Counted from the stretch's first letter, positions 38,101 through 48,327 are shown. The stretch: 64,000 nt of DNA from Palaemon carinicauda (GCF_036898095.1 NC_090728.1:90604814-90668813), one strand, 5' to 3'. Notes: generated by a model from the sequence alone, not told the origin. Numbers and translations: made by a program.

Positions 38101-38783
38101 GGGATGTTCTTATTTTCCATATTTGATTGTCTGAGAATGATCCAGATTAAATTATTATTCCGAGCAGATTCTGCAGCTTCATCAGCATCTTTATTACTCG
38201 TTCTTGGTGGCAAAGGTTTTGGACCTACTCTCTTTCCAGCAATGTATGTTTCCAGTTCTGTGTGCTGTGTAGAAATAGTCCTTTGTTTTTGCTTATCAAT
38301 AACTGGAAGAGCAGGCTTTGGGAGAAGAGGCCCAATTATTTTGCGTTGCACAGCAATGCCATTAACACGATGAGAAGTTCCCTGACCTGTCAAAGTTTCT
38401 TCGAGTCTGTCGATATTATCCCATGCTAAATTTGTGAAAATACATGGCTGCAAAGGAGTAGGTAAGACCACCGTTTGGTTCTGTGTTGCAGCTAATTTTT
38501 GCAGACAAAGTGCTGTGTCATTTTCTTCAAGCTGTGAGTAAGAGATCCCATGTCCAAGTCTGTTTAGCATCCGAATCAATTCAGTATTGCCTGTTAATGT
38601 TTTGACAGCATATGGAAGCAACAAATGTTTTGGAGGTTTCTGCTTTCCTCGTGTTGTGGCATATATTAGATCCTGACCAAGAGACTGTATTAGGAGTTTC
38701 ACTCTTTGAGATGGGTTTTCTTTTTCAGGTTCTCCAGTCAGAATACCAGTCAATAACTGCCGAAGCAGACATGGCAAGTTCAT
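35157..38783 (-). CDS. Transposase-nuclease protein of the Academ-like transposon (1208 aa)
   Basis: One uninterrupted frame of 1208 codons starting at ATG 38783. Residues ~1-120 continue a conserved-looking segment (TRGKQKPPKHLLLPYAVKTL). Residues ~280-560 look like the DDE-type transposase region: hydrophobic strand ending VVD288, LGAFHT, GKMYNRAVRVHK and the block LPVDQALEVTVNRD..TPGG (~535-555). Residues ~815-1005 match the FEN1/XPG nuclease pattern: IVFD819, then EEAD (918-921), SSDDTDVLIL (D943, D944, D946) and FTGYD1002. These correspond to the metal-binding acids of the N and I regions. Residues ~1153-1183 form a Cys cluster (CKCSKKC...CVC...CTDMC) like tesmin/TSO1 CXC motifs, followed by an acidic tail. 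Expected role: cutting and processing transposon ends in the nucleus. It shares an ATGA overlap with the upstream frame and is probably the larger part of one ~1555-aa product. Confidence 0.87.
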   Translation of the reverse strand: MNLPCLLRQLLTGILTGEPEKENPSQRVKLLIQSLGQDLIYATTRGKQKPPKHLLLPYAVKTLTGNTELIRMLNRLGHGISYSQLEENDTALCLQKLAATQNQTVVLPTPLQPCIFTNLAWDNIDRLEETLTGQGTSHRVNGIAVQRKIIGPLLPKPALPVIDKQKQRTISTQHTELETYIAGKRVGPKPLPPRTSNKDADEAAESARNNNLIWIILRQSNMENKNIPSWTGFNINMRKDISIKEDILCYLPTINAPATELTTAFEILNQSEAIRTELQLPVIVIVVDQAIFAKLSEIAWRHRVKYANVIIRLGAFHTICNALAVLGKRFMDAGLRDLCIESGVVSEGSINGVLEGKMYNRAVRVHKLVYEALMRLIWEQFMSQLDEDEHVYLRVQNTLSQLTNKDLNQNDIGNLLVTQDFKDLKIMWSQFLNHLRKSNGDLSAFWMSYVNMVEDIILGLLRASREGNWELHLHAIRSLIPWSFAYDRTNYARYLPVYYAQMSALSETHPEVYEAFRDGCFSVQMSSTNPFGRLPVDQALEVTVNRDTQTPGGTTRFSLKSGAVKRYYITSEHRSAFLGQLRDMVHENKSDTVHYDLQHPRSEKDEEAILAIVSAIESWVNPFSSQQDMMSISTAKTATPEVASDLLNALDVGEKCYTKFKQERLDFDPPVTQFFDTVKLNKLKIFSHMCRKKEVKTHTGRAVILKADRSLFGRIIVIAQSRNLQMADILSFPLGPMPWALATPEGLPRKTNKAILAKALYKDVTPEEEMPLNSASVIDGMMLVQKVKGDQNTFGDIAQTVFAMVMKEGGSSQRIDIVFDQYHELSIKNSERSVRGEQHGSSLQNITPNQLVRQWRSFLNQSVNKTNFITFLVNEWKQQHYRSRLQQKVMFVTDANQCFKITQHGSEMVTDLSCTQEEADGRLLLHAAHAVKQGHPTVVISSDDTDVLILLVAFKNIICGHLYLKCGIKTRTKILSIDKVTATLGADICKGLVGMHAFTGYDSVSAFAGKGKTSSLKLMTTNKDVLDAFMELGSEWDLSQEQMERLEAVTCLIYAAKTPCVHVNALRYNLFCARKGEIESHQLPPSRDCLKQHAQRANYQSAIWRRCLQQNPHIPNPVGHGWKLEKEDGGDQLVIKWMDGQPVPEAVLDLLSCKCSKKCAIPRCVCLANGLKCTDMCKLQDCENRVSGGEDDDNNDETMLEMEDFEDY

Positions 38784-39823
38784 GGACTCGTTTTAAGATC
38801 AGATGGATGGTAGGGCCACGGAGATGGCAAACAGCTTTCCTGTATTGATGTCCGAACATAAGATGATGCCTGGTGAATGATGCACTTTATGTCTCTAGAT
38901 TTTGATCTCAGAGTTTTCAATTCATTTCGAAGATTTTTGTTTTCAAGGACCATGTCTTGCATTGTAATGCTGTCTGGAATTGCTAACAACTTTCCTGCTT
39001 CATCCTTATAAATGGGAATAATGTCTCCAACTTCTGAGTCCAGTCTCCGTTTGATGTGTTTCTTGGTGGATTCATTCATTCTGTAACCTCTGGAATGCAT
39101 GAAGTTCTCCATTCTAGCTGCAAGTGTAGCTACAGGAACAATTAGCTTATCAGGCAACATTTCATTTCTTATAAATGTAAAAAGGTCATCATAAGCCTCA
39201 GATTCAACCTCGTTGTAAGATATTTCATATTCATTCTCATTCTTGCTTATTCTAGATTCTTGAGACTTTTTTGTTTTTCGGGTATAATTTCTGTAGCAAG
39301 AGTTGTGGTAATGAGCCTCTGCAGCAACAATGTCTCGACTTGTTGCTGCTAATATCTTGTCATCTTGTTTTTCCCTTGCACACTGTCGAAGCCTCTCATC
39401 AACCCTTAACTGCCTAGCCAGGATAAGATGTTCACGAGTGGATGTTCCTTTCAAACACTTATCTTTTCCACAAAATATACACTCAGGCTGGTATACTCGG
39501 GATGTAGATGGTGTTCTCCTATGTCTCTTTGCTGCTCCACTGCTTCCTGGATCGTCTTCTGAATCTTCAGCTGATTTTCTTTTAAAGTTATTCAGATCTC
39601 TTTTTAGTGTAAATCGGCCTCTACATTGTCTGTGGTAATAAATGTTGGGCATCTCTTGCTCATGTAGACTTTCTGCAATTTGGAGAATTGGTTTATGATT
39701 CCTCACTCGGGCTGCATCAAGAAGCACCAACCATGAGTCATAGTCCTTAGGTGTTACCAGTGTTGTTGGGTCATTATCATAAGTTTCAATGTGGATAATG
39801 CATTTTTCTTTCGTAGAGTCCAT
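38780..39823 (-). CDS. N-terminal zinc-binding protein of the Academ-like transposon (347 aa)
   Basis: A 347-codon frame from ATG 39823 to TGA 38780-38782. Cys/His motifs suggest DNA-binding zinc fingers: IYYHRQC (H64, C67), a C115-x2-C118-x4-C123 cluster, and HYHNSC (H171, H173, C176). A basic patch KRHRR (99-103) may be a nuclear signal, and ~285-312 is predicted helical/coiled (ENKNLRNELKTLRSKSRD). Cys-rich N-termini are described for Academ proteins. The stop overlaps the start of the 1208-codon frame as ATGA, and that frame is -1 relative to this one. Either a single base has been lost, or the two are translated by reinitiation or frameshifting. The 5' leader has a splice-acceptor-like TTCTCTTCTTTTAG ending at 39888. 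Confidence 0.83.
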   Translation of the reverse strand: MDSTKEKCIIHIETYDNDPTTLVTPKDYDSWLVLLDAARVRNHKPILQIAESLHEQEMPNIYYHRQCRGRFTLKRDLNNFKRKSAEDSEDDPGSSGAAKRHRRTPSTSRVYQPECIFCGKDKCLKGTSTREHLILARQLRVDERLRQCAREKQDDKILAATSRDIVAAEAHYHNSCYRNYTRKTKKSQESRISKNENEYEISYNEVESEAYDDLFTFIRNEMLPDKLIVPVATLAARMENFMHSRGYRMNESTKKHIKRRLDSEVGDIIPIYKDEAGKLLAIPDSITMQDMVLENKNLRNELKTLRSKSRDIKCIIHQASSYVRTSIQESCLPSPWPYHPSDLKTSP

Positions 39824-39887
39824 CTTGACAAAGTAGACCTACTGTTCTCCAGGACTATCAGCTGCATCTGCCCTCAGCACAGGTAAT

Positions 39888-39901
39888 CTAAAAGAAGAGA
39901 A
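39888..39901 (-). promoter_or_regulatory. Candidate 3' splice acceptor in the transposon leader
   Basis: On the minus strand a 12-base pyrimidine-rich stretch ends in AG (39889-39888), 65 bp upstream of the ATG at 39823. This suggests a 5'UTR intron. No matching donor was assigned. Confidence 0.35.
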
Positions 39902-39980
39902 ACTGAATGCGTTAGTTTTTATTACTGTTATATACCGTAAATGAATGATTCAGGAGCGTGATAGTTGTTATTTTAACATC

Positions 39981-40474
39981 CAATCACTTTCTTAATGTAA
40001 TAGCTATGGATCACATATTAGTATCAAAAGAAAGCTCTTGAAACACAGAATATGAATGTTAAGTTGAATCACAAATAACAGACATGATATTATTTCTATA
40101 CGGAAAAATTACTAGTTACATTGAAAAAAAATCATTAATCTCAACATAAATATGCTCTTAACTAACACTGTGTACAATATATTAAAATATGTGATAGCTT
40201 GTTTTGAAGCCCTTTACTTGGCCTTTATTTTGGTATATAATAAGTCCTAATAATATTAATGGACTAGCTCGCAGTAGACAAAAATCACCTGTAAGTCACG
40301 CCGGAAAAAATCACATGTCATACATAAAAAACGGTTGATAACACAAGGAAGGCAAAGAGATATAGAATGCTATCATACATTTTTGAAGACTATAGGCATT
40401 GGTCTTTCAGTTAATCACTATGAGATTTCCTGCCCCAAAATGGTACCGACCAACCCCCCCAGGCTCATGGACTA
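39981..40474. repeat. Transposon terminal inverted repeat, right
   Basis: Inverted partner of 34350-34851; ends CCAGGCTCATGGACTA directly before the TTA duplication. Divergence from the left arm is mainly point changes plus the terminal spacer difference. Confidence 0.9.
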
Positions 40475-40661
40475 TTACAATCATACTTTGAGTTTTTTTA
40501 GGATGCAACTTCATACCACATAATTTGCACCATGCACTAATTCTAGCTAAATCTCTATTAAGAGATTCATCAAACCCAGATCTACATTCAGGGGATGGAA
40601 TTGATGCAAAGATAGTAGCATCATCTGCATATGCAGCAAGCTTGTTTTCTAGGCCAAATTA
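40475..40661 (-). pseudogene. CR1/Jockey-group LINE, RT catalytic part (upstream half of the split LINE)
   Basis: Minus-strand reading gives GLENKLAAYADDATIFASI, i.e. the YADD catalytic box (~40630-40620). It continues through SLNRDLARISAWCKLCGMKL and KKTQSMIV at the insertion point, where the transposon begins. The continuation SRSRT... is at 34349. At its other end the fragment stops at the hairpin element 40662-40777. TTA at 40475-40477 is the right target duplication. Confidence 0.88.
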
Positions 40662-40777
40662 ACATTAGAAATTCCTGTATGAGAAGTTATACGATTGTTG
40701 CAGCTTATATTGTCTATCCTTTTAAACAATATAAGCAGTAACAATCTTATACCTTCTTATACAGGAATTTCTAATGT
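40662..40777. mobile_element. 116-bp hairpin element (MITE-like)
   Basis: Almost the whole segment folds on itself: ACATTAGAAATTCCTGTAT at the left is matched by ATACAGGAATTTCTAATGT at the right. GATTGTT/AACAATC and GCTTATATTGT/ACAATATAAGC are further inside, around a loop of about 11 bases. It is non-coding and sits at the end of the LINE fragment. No clear target duplication was seen. Confidence 0.75.
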
Positions 40778-42099
40778 ACATACGTTTTCAGTATGAAGGC
40801 ATCGTATGACTGCCAGTTTCTGGGGCACTACTTCCCAGATGTGATTGGTGTGTCCTCAACAGAGCTAGGGCTGTAGTGGCCAGAACAGATGACAATCTGC
40901 TCAAATAGGGCCTTAAAACTGACCAGTCCACGAATATAGAAAAAGTATGCAGATCAATAATAATATTCTTTGATCATGTCCACTATCTCATAATTTGTAC
41001 AACTCTGGCTTACTGTCAATGAAAGAACGCTTCAATGGTTGGCTGTTTGGCTTGATAAGCTATGAATGAAGTTTATATTGCTCTAATTGCGTTTTTAAAG
41101 AATTTCTAGAAACGATTAAGGTGTTGCACCCATCTCGGAAAATAATAAGTGAGTACTTATAGAGAGAGTTTATTTGCTATCAGAACTAATATCTTAACGT
41201 ACACTTCTTGAAAGTGAAATTGAAATGCAGCTAATTAAAGATAGTTTTGGATAAAGTTCAAGGTATATTATACTAGTTCGCAGATTGTCATCCCGAATTC
41301 CTCCATAGTCATTTTGTGAAATGATACCTTGTACGTAAAATCAAAGGTTTTCGCCTGTAATGTCAATGAAAAACTTAAATTGATATTGTTTTACGCACAT
41401 TTGAGAAGAAAACTATTGCAACAATAGGTATTTTACGGACAAACTGACACAAATACACAAATCATCCTTAATTTGAATAAAGTACGCCACGTGTAGCGTG
41501 AATACCTAAATTTAAGAGACTTATCTGATTAATGTTTTTATATCGGCTTGGTGACATCCTTTAAGAAGATTAAGTGGATAATAAATCCATGAATCATCTT
41601 TTCGATAAGTCTTTTGTACCCAACACTTCTCAAGATACGATCTCATGATATTCCCCAATCTCAGCAATCTTTAAATTTCTAGAGGTATGGTTTTCAGCTG
41701 ACAACGGAAGAAATTTGATAATATAGTTATAGGTATTTGTATTGATATTTTATTGCCCGAATTATATTTAGCATCATTACCTATTTTTTAATAATTAGAA
41801 CGAAGACACGTTTACAAGTTATCTTTATATTGAGGCTTCCAACATTCTGATCTTTAACTAACAATTACTCTCTTTTGCTATCATTCAACGTTTTTCATCT
41901 ATCATGATTCTCTCATTTTTACCTCCCTCTCATATAACTTCTCTTCATCCCACCTTAGCTCTTGTAAGGGCTATTAGATCAGTCCTAATTTGAATAAATC
42001 AGTTGTTACGGTGTATCTATATTATATATTATTATCCACCTGCTTTTGAAATGGATCTGAAATTGGTAAAAAAAAAAACATGACTGATTTTTAAAGCAA
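40778..42099. other. Intergenic, nothing recognised
   Basis: Unique-looking AT-rich sequence; the block 40800-40930 is GC-richer but unassigned. Confidence 0.5.
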
Positions 42100-42330
42100 T
42101 TTTCGTAACAATGATTTTATTAATAATCCTTGGTAATCTTCCCACGTCTTTCAAATAAAGCATTCTCGTAGAATTTGACAATCAATTATGACATGAGTTT
42201 TTGTAAAACATGATCGCCCGAGACAAAGGAGCTGGTTACAATAGACTCGATCTGATCCATTCTCACGCAAAACAAAACAATGAAAGGTATACAGTAATCG
42301 ATCTCCTGTATATAAATGACAAGTTTCTCA
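42100..42330 (-). pseudogene. Possible LINE post-RNase H tail relic
   Basis: Minus-strand frames give a Cys-containing segment followed by THVIIDCQILRECF and KTWEDYQGLL. Its order and spacing resemble the tail at 16659-16859 (RHLLTECPN). The match is weak and frames are broken. Confidence 0.4.
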
Positions 42331-43029
42331 TTAGGAGGTTGTCCCCTATTGTATCATGAACTGAAACGACTATCTTTTATGGTCTTCCCTTCTATGAATC
42401 ACACGGTGAAAGCAAATATGTTTCTACAATGATTGTTTTATCTTAATAATATTTTGTGACACGTTTCTCTGATGTTCGTGAAATGTCAGCGTTGCTATAA
42501 AAGGAAAGGGGACCTAATAATTCAGAAGCATCTTCTCCAACTACCACTAGGTTGTAATAGGAATATGGTTGGTGGTAAATTAGGTGAGGATCTTTTTTTT
42601 ACAATTGTTGAATCTGTCTTTTTTTTCGTTAAGACCCAAGACAATTTACCCCCAATGAATATGATTTACAGCTATCATTTGCTAACATCGAATTTAAATT
42701 TTCTAGTCATATGCCAGAATGGTTACGATCTCCAGTGTTTTGCAGATACCCGAGTATTGTGATCATGAAGTTTGTATGCTTGGTCTGACTTGAGTGCTTC
42801 TGATTTAGCATGCGGCTCTTTTTTTTTCAATTTTGAATGGATGCGAGTGGATGGTTAATTTCTTTGTTTTTATTATTGAATATCTAAAATATAGATTACA
42901 AAACATAGTTGTTAATGGACACCATACTGTCTACTGGAATGATCCATCTGGTAAATCTTTAGGAGAGTGTTCTTGGCTTTTTACTTTTTATATTATATTC
43001 CCTTAGTATATGGTTTAGCCTTGAAGGTA
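42331..43029. other. Intergenic, nothing recognised
   Basis: The plus-strand frame 42472-42762 (96 codons) has no recognisable domain. Confidence 0.45.
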
Positions 43030-43465
43030 AGCGTATTGCTCATGTAGAGGCTACTGTCATTATTCCAATTCCATCACCCGAATGTAGACCTTTGGTTGCA
43101 AATTTACTTTTAAGAAACATATCCCGTCTGCCTCTTCGTTAGTTACACAGAAAATTGATATATTGCGTTCTATAAGGTTGTTGTAAAGCTACCTATCCCG
43201 GGGATATGTTATAAAGCATTTATTCTGTTTTTGTTTTTTAACATTGTCCCCCTGTCTGGTTTTCAGCAGCGGCTTGTGATGTTAGCTTGTTGGATAAAAT
43301 CTTGAGGTCTATTAAATTTCCCTATCAATGATTTGGATGTTAATCTATGTCAATGTCGCTCAGTTTTCCTAATTCTAAACATCCTTTGTAGCCAGACATT
43401 CGCAGATGAATACCATCTAATATTTGTTGCAAGGTACAGCGCTAATTCCGTTAATTCTATTGGTC
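43030..43465 (+). pseudogene. Degraded CR1/Jockey-group LINE fragment
   Basis: Plus-strand blocks IPIPSPECRP (just after the YADD box position), CPPVWFSAAACDVSLLDKIL and RSIKFPINDLDVNLCQCRS follow the order of the LINE at 33.5/40.6 kb and 47.5 kb. They are separated by stops and deletions, showing an older, diverged copy. It ends at a (TA)n tract. Confidence 0.65.
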
Positions 43466-43468
43466 TTG

Positions 43469-43583
<115 letters not shown>

Positions 43584-43695
43584 CTCTACTCCACACATTA
43601 GTCTTGAAGTCTCTTTCTGACTGTGGCCGAATTTTTAGTTCTGTTTGAACATAGTTTAGTGATCAAGGTTGCCATGATCGATCTGTTTCCAGGTT

Positions 43696-43824
43696 ATATA
43701 TATACATACACACACACACATATATATACAGTATATATATAGATATATACAGTATATATACATACATACATACATGCATACATACATATACACATGCATA
43801 CATATATATATATATATAAAAATA

Positions 43825-43880
<56 letters not shown>
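43696..43880. repeat. (TA)n / (CA)n / (TACA)n compound microsatellite
   Basis: Short CA block, ACAGTATATA repeats, TACA units and a terminal TA run. Confidence 0.96.
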
Positions 43881-43882
<2 letters not shown>

Positions 43883-45490
43883 TTTCCATTAACCGTTGAT
43901 TCAATTTATTTTATGGTTTGAAAGTTCGGACCTTCACATCTAAAACTTGACTATCTTAATTTTTGTTTGTTTTTCTGGTAGACTGCATGTCAGTTGGTAC
44001 TGGTTGAAGGCGATTTAATGTTGTAGGACGGTAGACTTTGCTACCTCTAGACGGGTTGATATTTGCTATTCATCTTCCAGAAATAATAACTACATATCTT
44101 TGCTTTTTCTTCTCAAAATTAAGTTTTCCCCACTTTGATATTTCTGAGTTTATCTTGGTACTTACATTCAGCCATGAAAAGTTTTCATCCATTTGTAATT
44201 CATTAGTTTCTACGGAATGCAAATATTTCCCTGATCTTTACCTTGGCCAGGTGTATATATATTGAATCGAAATTCATGCATTTTGATAAGGTAACCCATT
44301 TATTTCTGTAGTAGAATATCAATAAAGATAGCAATAGTAGTGTAGGGTAAAGTAATAGGCAGTATTTCAATTTTGAAAAAAAAAATAATGAAAAGTGGTA
44401 AAGAGAAATACTAAAACTTTACAAAGAATAAATCTAATAAAAAAGACATATGATAGATAAATCTGGTTATCTTTAAAATGAGATGTGGGTATACTCACTC
44501 ATACTTAAGATCCTCAGGGAAAGATCTGCCATTGCCGCTGACTTTTATATCAGCTACAGTGCTTTGGGATCCTGATTTATGAAATTATTATAAATGAAGA
44601 TTAATATTACGCCATATTTATGTTTAAATGCTGTGAACGTATTCACTAGTCCTGCCAATATTTGAATCTATATATATACATTGATCTCATATAATGATAT
44701 CTGCAAGATAAGAATTTACTTCATTATCTTCTTATTGGAGATTTTACTTGGCCATGTGATGATTTTTTTTTTTCAATCACAAGTCTGAATCTTATTTATT
44801 AATGCAAGAAATCTGTGAAACAGCTTTATCATAGGAGAGCTATGGAACTCGAAGTGGTACAATATGCGGGGGTGTTTTAAGTTAAAGTAAAATCTCAAGT
44901 GATTGCAAATTGAATGATATGGTCGTCGCTTTGATTAATTTAGCATTCAACAATCCCTGGTAATGACATTTAAACCAGGAGTAGCAGGACTTTCACGATC
45001 AAATATATGATAAATAATGATCGCGTATTCACTTTTTCTACAGTGACCCAAGATCCATGTGGAAACTGAAATAATCCCGCATTCCTTTTCAAATCGTCTC
45101 ATATTTACAATTAATCTTCCTTGAAAGAAAGAGGAACCTCGGTATTACATATAAAAGCAGGTGGAGTAACATTCTAAAAAAGTTGAAAAGACAATTTTCT
45201 TAAGTTCTATTTAGTTTGGCTGCTTGATATAGTATGGAGACCCAACACTAGTTGTCTTTTAAACAGAAATTCCAAGTACTGTTAAAAAAAAAAAAAAAAA
45301 ATCAGCAATTGACCTTTCCATTACTGTGTTACTCTCCATTCACCCTGATTGTCTTGAGGAGCCAAGATGTCAAACTACATACTACAAGAAGACTCATTCA
45401 TTATAAACCTGGGTTAATTTTCCCGATACAACACTTTAGCTGGCAAATGTAATGGAAGCTGATACTTCTGTAAAGTATGGAAGACAATTT
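43881..45490. other. Intergenic, nothing recognised
   Basis: AT-rich; includes an A-run at 45283-45301. The plus-strand frame 44038-44265 has no recognisable domain. Confidence 0.5.
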
Positions 45491-45800
45491 AAGGTTTAAA
45501 GGCCGCTCATGAATGGCAGAGGCAAGCGACAGTAGCATTACCCTATCAAGCAGGACAATGTCCTAGAGACTGACCATTTATACAAATGATCAGCACTCAA
45601 GCCCCCGCTCCACCCAAGCTAGGACCAAGAAGGCCAGGCAATGCAGCCGATGACTCTGCAGATAGACTTATAGGCTCCCCCAATCCTTAGCTCACAAAGA
45701 TGGTAAGGTTACAGCGACCAAAGAAACTAACGAGTTTGAGCGGGACTCGGACCCCAGTCTGGGGATCACCAGTCAAGGACGTTACTACATTGACCATGAT
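45491..45800 (-). mobile_element. tRNA-derived SINE, family 1, antisense copy
   Basis: Nearly full-length reverse complement of the 12309 family, from GGTTTAAAGGCCGCTCATGAATGGCAG (split here: 3' end at 45491) to the head near 45800. The decayed B box reads as the complement of GGACTCGGACC-type sequence at ~45745. Confidence 0.8.
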
Positions 45801-45884
45801 ATATATTTTTTTCCTTTTTTTCTTTTTGGTAAGGGTGTTGGGATGTTACGACCCCACTATCTACTAATAAAATGTGCAATCAAT

Positions 45885-46062
45885 CAGTGAAGTCACGCAG
45901 CTGAGTGGTAGAATTTCTGATTCTCGTTTGCTAGGTCATGAATCGCAAATACGTCCGCTCAACTGTAAACGAGTACCAACATTCCCTGGATTAGAAATCT
46001 TACCTCAAAAACTTACTGAGAAATTTAGGGGTTTATTCCAAAGTAGTACGACGAAAAAGTAA
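45885..46062 (+). mobile_element. tRNA-like SINE head, family 3 (partial)
   Basis: An A-box-like AGCTGAGTGGTAGAA (~45899) and a decayed B box GGTCATGAATC (~45935) are spaced as in tRNA-derived SINEs. No second copy was found in the window, so the call is tentative. Confidence 0.45.
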
Positions 46063-46283
46063 ATGATTTCAAATTCAATTTGAATTTGTTTTCACGTGTC
46101 TTAAATTGATATCCTATTGTTTGAAATTGGCTTATTATATCTGACCATTCAATTTTCAATTCATAAAAGTAATTCTATCTTTATTTTACTGAGGCGCTTC
46201 CTATTAAATTGTTGCCACCCCCAAATATACAAAATAAGAATTTTGATTATACAATAATATACTATTAATTTAGTTTTTGCACT

Positions 46284-46475
<192 letters not shown>

Positions 46476-46480
<5 letters not shown>

Positions 46481-47426
46481 CTTGCAGTCCCCTCTTATCT
46501 ATAATTATTCCCTTCCAAAATCACGGGGATCTAATAATACCAGAGGAAAAAGGAAACATGATTAAAACTGGTCTATCCTTGATGATCGACATTATTACCA
46601 TATCTTTATTCATTCGCTGGCAGTAAACTGTAGGAACTGTGACTCATGTTTATATTATCTTCAGATTTCAAGTAATTATTTTTCAAACCCGTTTTACTCT
46701 TGTTTTCATATACAAGTTTTTAGAATTATTGAAGAATCAGACTGTTTTCCTTGTCCACGTAAAGTTGGTGATATTCAATTGTTTTTGTTATAGAACATAA
46801 ATGTTACAAAACAGAGATATAGATTTAATTAAAACTGCAAAAATAATGAGCAGGTCAAAATGGCAAAGGCTAAAAGATTAAAAGAAAAAATCACAACTAA
46901 AACTTTTCCTTTTTTAACAACGGTTGAAGAATCAATTGATTGTGTGATTTTGTTTAAACAGGGAAAAACAATGATTAGATTTACAGTGGAACGCCAAAAA
47001 ATAAATAAATGATAATTATTTTATTTGGAATAAAATGCACAAAATTAAAGCAAATTCTATTTACATCTATAAACGCTACTTATAGCTGTTAAGGATTAAG
47101 AAATATTTGATAACGAGAAATTATGAATAGCACTATTACAATGATAATTGTTATAAAAACAAAAACTCTGATGTAGTTTGTTGTAATCGTTGTTATTGTT
47201 CCTTAGCTCTGTATTGCCAATTATCGATGGGACTATGCTGGCTAATGGGTTAGAGCGAATGACCACTTAAGCTCAGATTTCTCCAATCATCTGGTGTTAA
47301 GCAAATCCACGGTCTCGTATACTCGAAGGGAACTGAGGTGTCAGAAGGGAATAACTGGCTTCTATGAAGATTATGTTATATCGTGGGTATGCATTAATTC
47401 ATTTGCATCATAAACAACTAATTACA

Positions 47427-47428
<2 letters not shown>
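46476..47428. other. Intergenic, nothing recognised
   Basis: AT-rich with no recognisable family. Confidence 0.5.

Positions 47429-47489
<61 letters not shown>
47429..47489. repeat. (TA)n microsatellite
   Basis: About 60 bp of TA; the LINE fragment begins at its edge. Confidence 0.97.
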
Positions 47490-47491
<2 letters not shown>

Positions 47492-48250
47492 CTTAGAATT
47501 TTAGATGTGATTCTCGACAGCAAATTTATTTTGTGAAACTTATTAGTTATGTCTTCTTCAATTGCACAAAAATTGGCTAATTGAATATCTTTTAAGATTT
47601 TCGGTGATCAATCTATTCTGAAGAAGTTTCAATTCTTTCATTCGACTTTGTTTCGAGTATTGTTCTTCTGTCTGGGCTTCAGCTGATGATCCTCATCTTA
47701 ATTTGTTGGTCAGGAACTTACGGTCTATTGAATTTCTTATTCCTGATCTAGATATTATTCTCTGGCACCGTCGTTCAATTATTTCGTTATGCGTGTTGAA
47801 TAAGATCGTTCATAATTCGAATCATCCTTTACATTCAGATCTGCTCGGACAGTTCCATCCTGTTCGTAATACTAGGCGTGCAGTTAATTCTAATACTCAG
47901 GCCTTCTTCATCATGAGGCTCAATACTACATAGTATTCTAGAAGTTTTATTCCAGCTGTGACCAAGTTGTGGTATGATCTTCCTAATCGGGTAGTTGAAT
48001 CAGTAGAACTTCAAAAGTTCAAACTTGCAGCAAATGTGTTTATGTTGAACGGGCTTTATAATTTTTTTGTAATTTGTATATGAAATATCTGTTTTCATGT
48101 TGTTGCTTTAAAATATTTTATTAATTGTTAATTATTCCTCATATCATTTATTTATTTCCTTATTTCATTTTCTAACGTGGCTATTTTTGTCTGCTGGAGC
48201 CCCTGGCTTATAGCATCTTGTTGTTCCAGCTAATGTTGTAGTTTAGTTAA
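47490..48250 (+). pseudogene. CR1/Jockey-group LINE 3' part, second copy
   Basis: Plus-strand copy of the family at 33.5 kb. Blocks RILDVILDSKFIL (near 47497), YCSSVWASADDPHLNLLVRN (near 47660), RSIEFLIPDLDIILWHRR (~47725) and FIPAVTKLWYDLPNRVVESV (~47950) are followed by the 3' tail (CTGGAGCCCCTGGCTTATAGC, near 48197-48217) found in all tail-sharing elements. One in-frame stop at 47932 and earlier frameshifts inactivate it. The 5' end is truncated at the (TA)n tract. Confidence 0.88.
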
Positions 48251-48257
48251 TAATATA

Positions 48258-48258
<1 letters not shown>

Positions 48259-48309
<51 letters not shown>

Positions 48310-48327
48310 TTATTTATTTATTTATAC

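Larger units (their letters stand above)
34350..40474 (-). mobile_element. Academ-superfamily (AcademX-like) DNA transposon
   Basis: A 6125-bp element with perfect 16-bp ends (TAGTCCATGAGCCTGG / its reverse complement) that extend into imperfect inverted repeats of ~500 bp (34350-34851 and 39981-40474). It has a 3-bp TTA duplication and two long minus-strand frames. The encoded proteins combine a transposase-like region, an FEN1/XPG-type nuclease domain and Cys-rich zinc-binding regions. From memory of the families, Academ transposons have 3-4 bp duplications and one lineage carries an XPG nuclease, which fits. KDZ, Zisupton and Dada elements have longer duplications. Superfamily assignment is inference; the element boundaries are seen directly. 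Confidence 0.85.
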
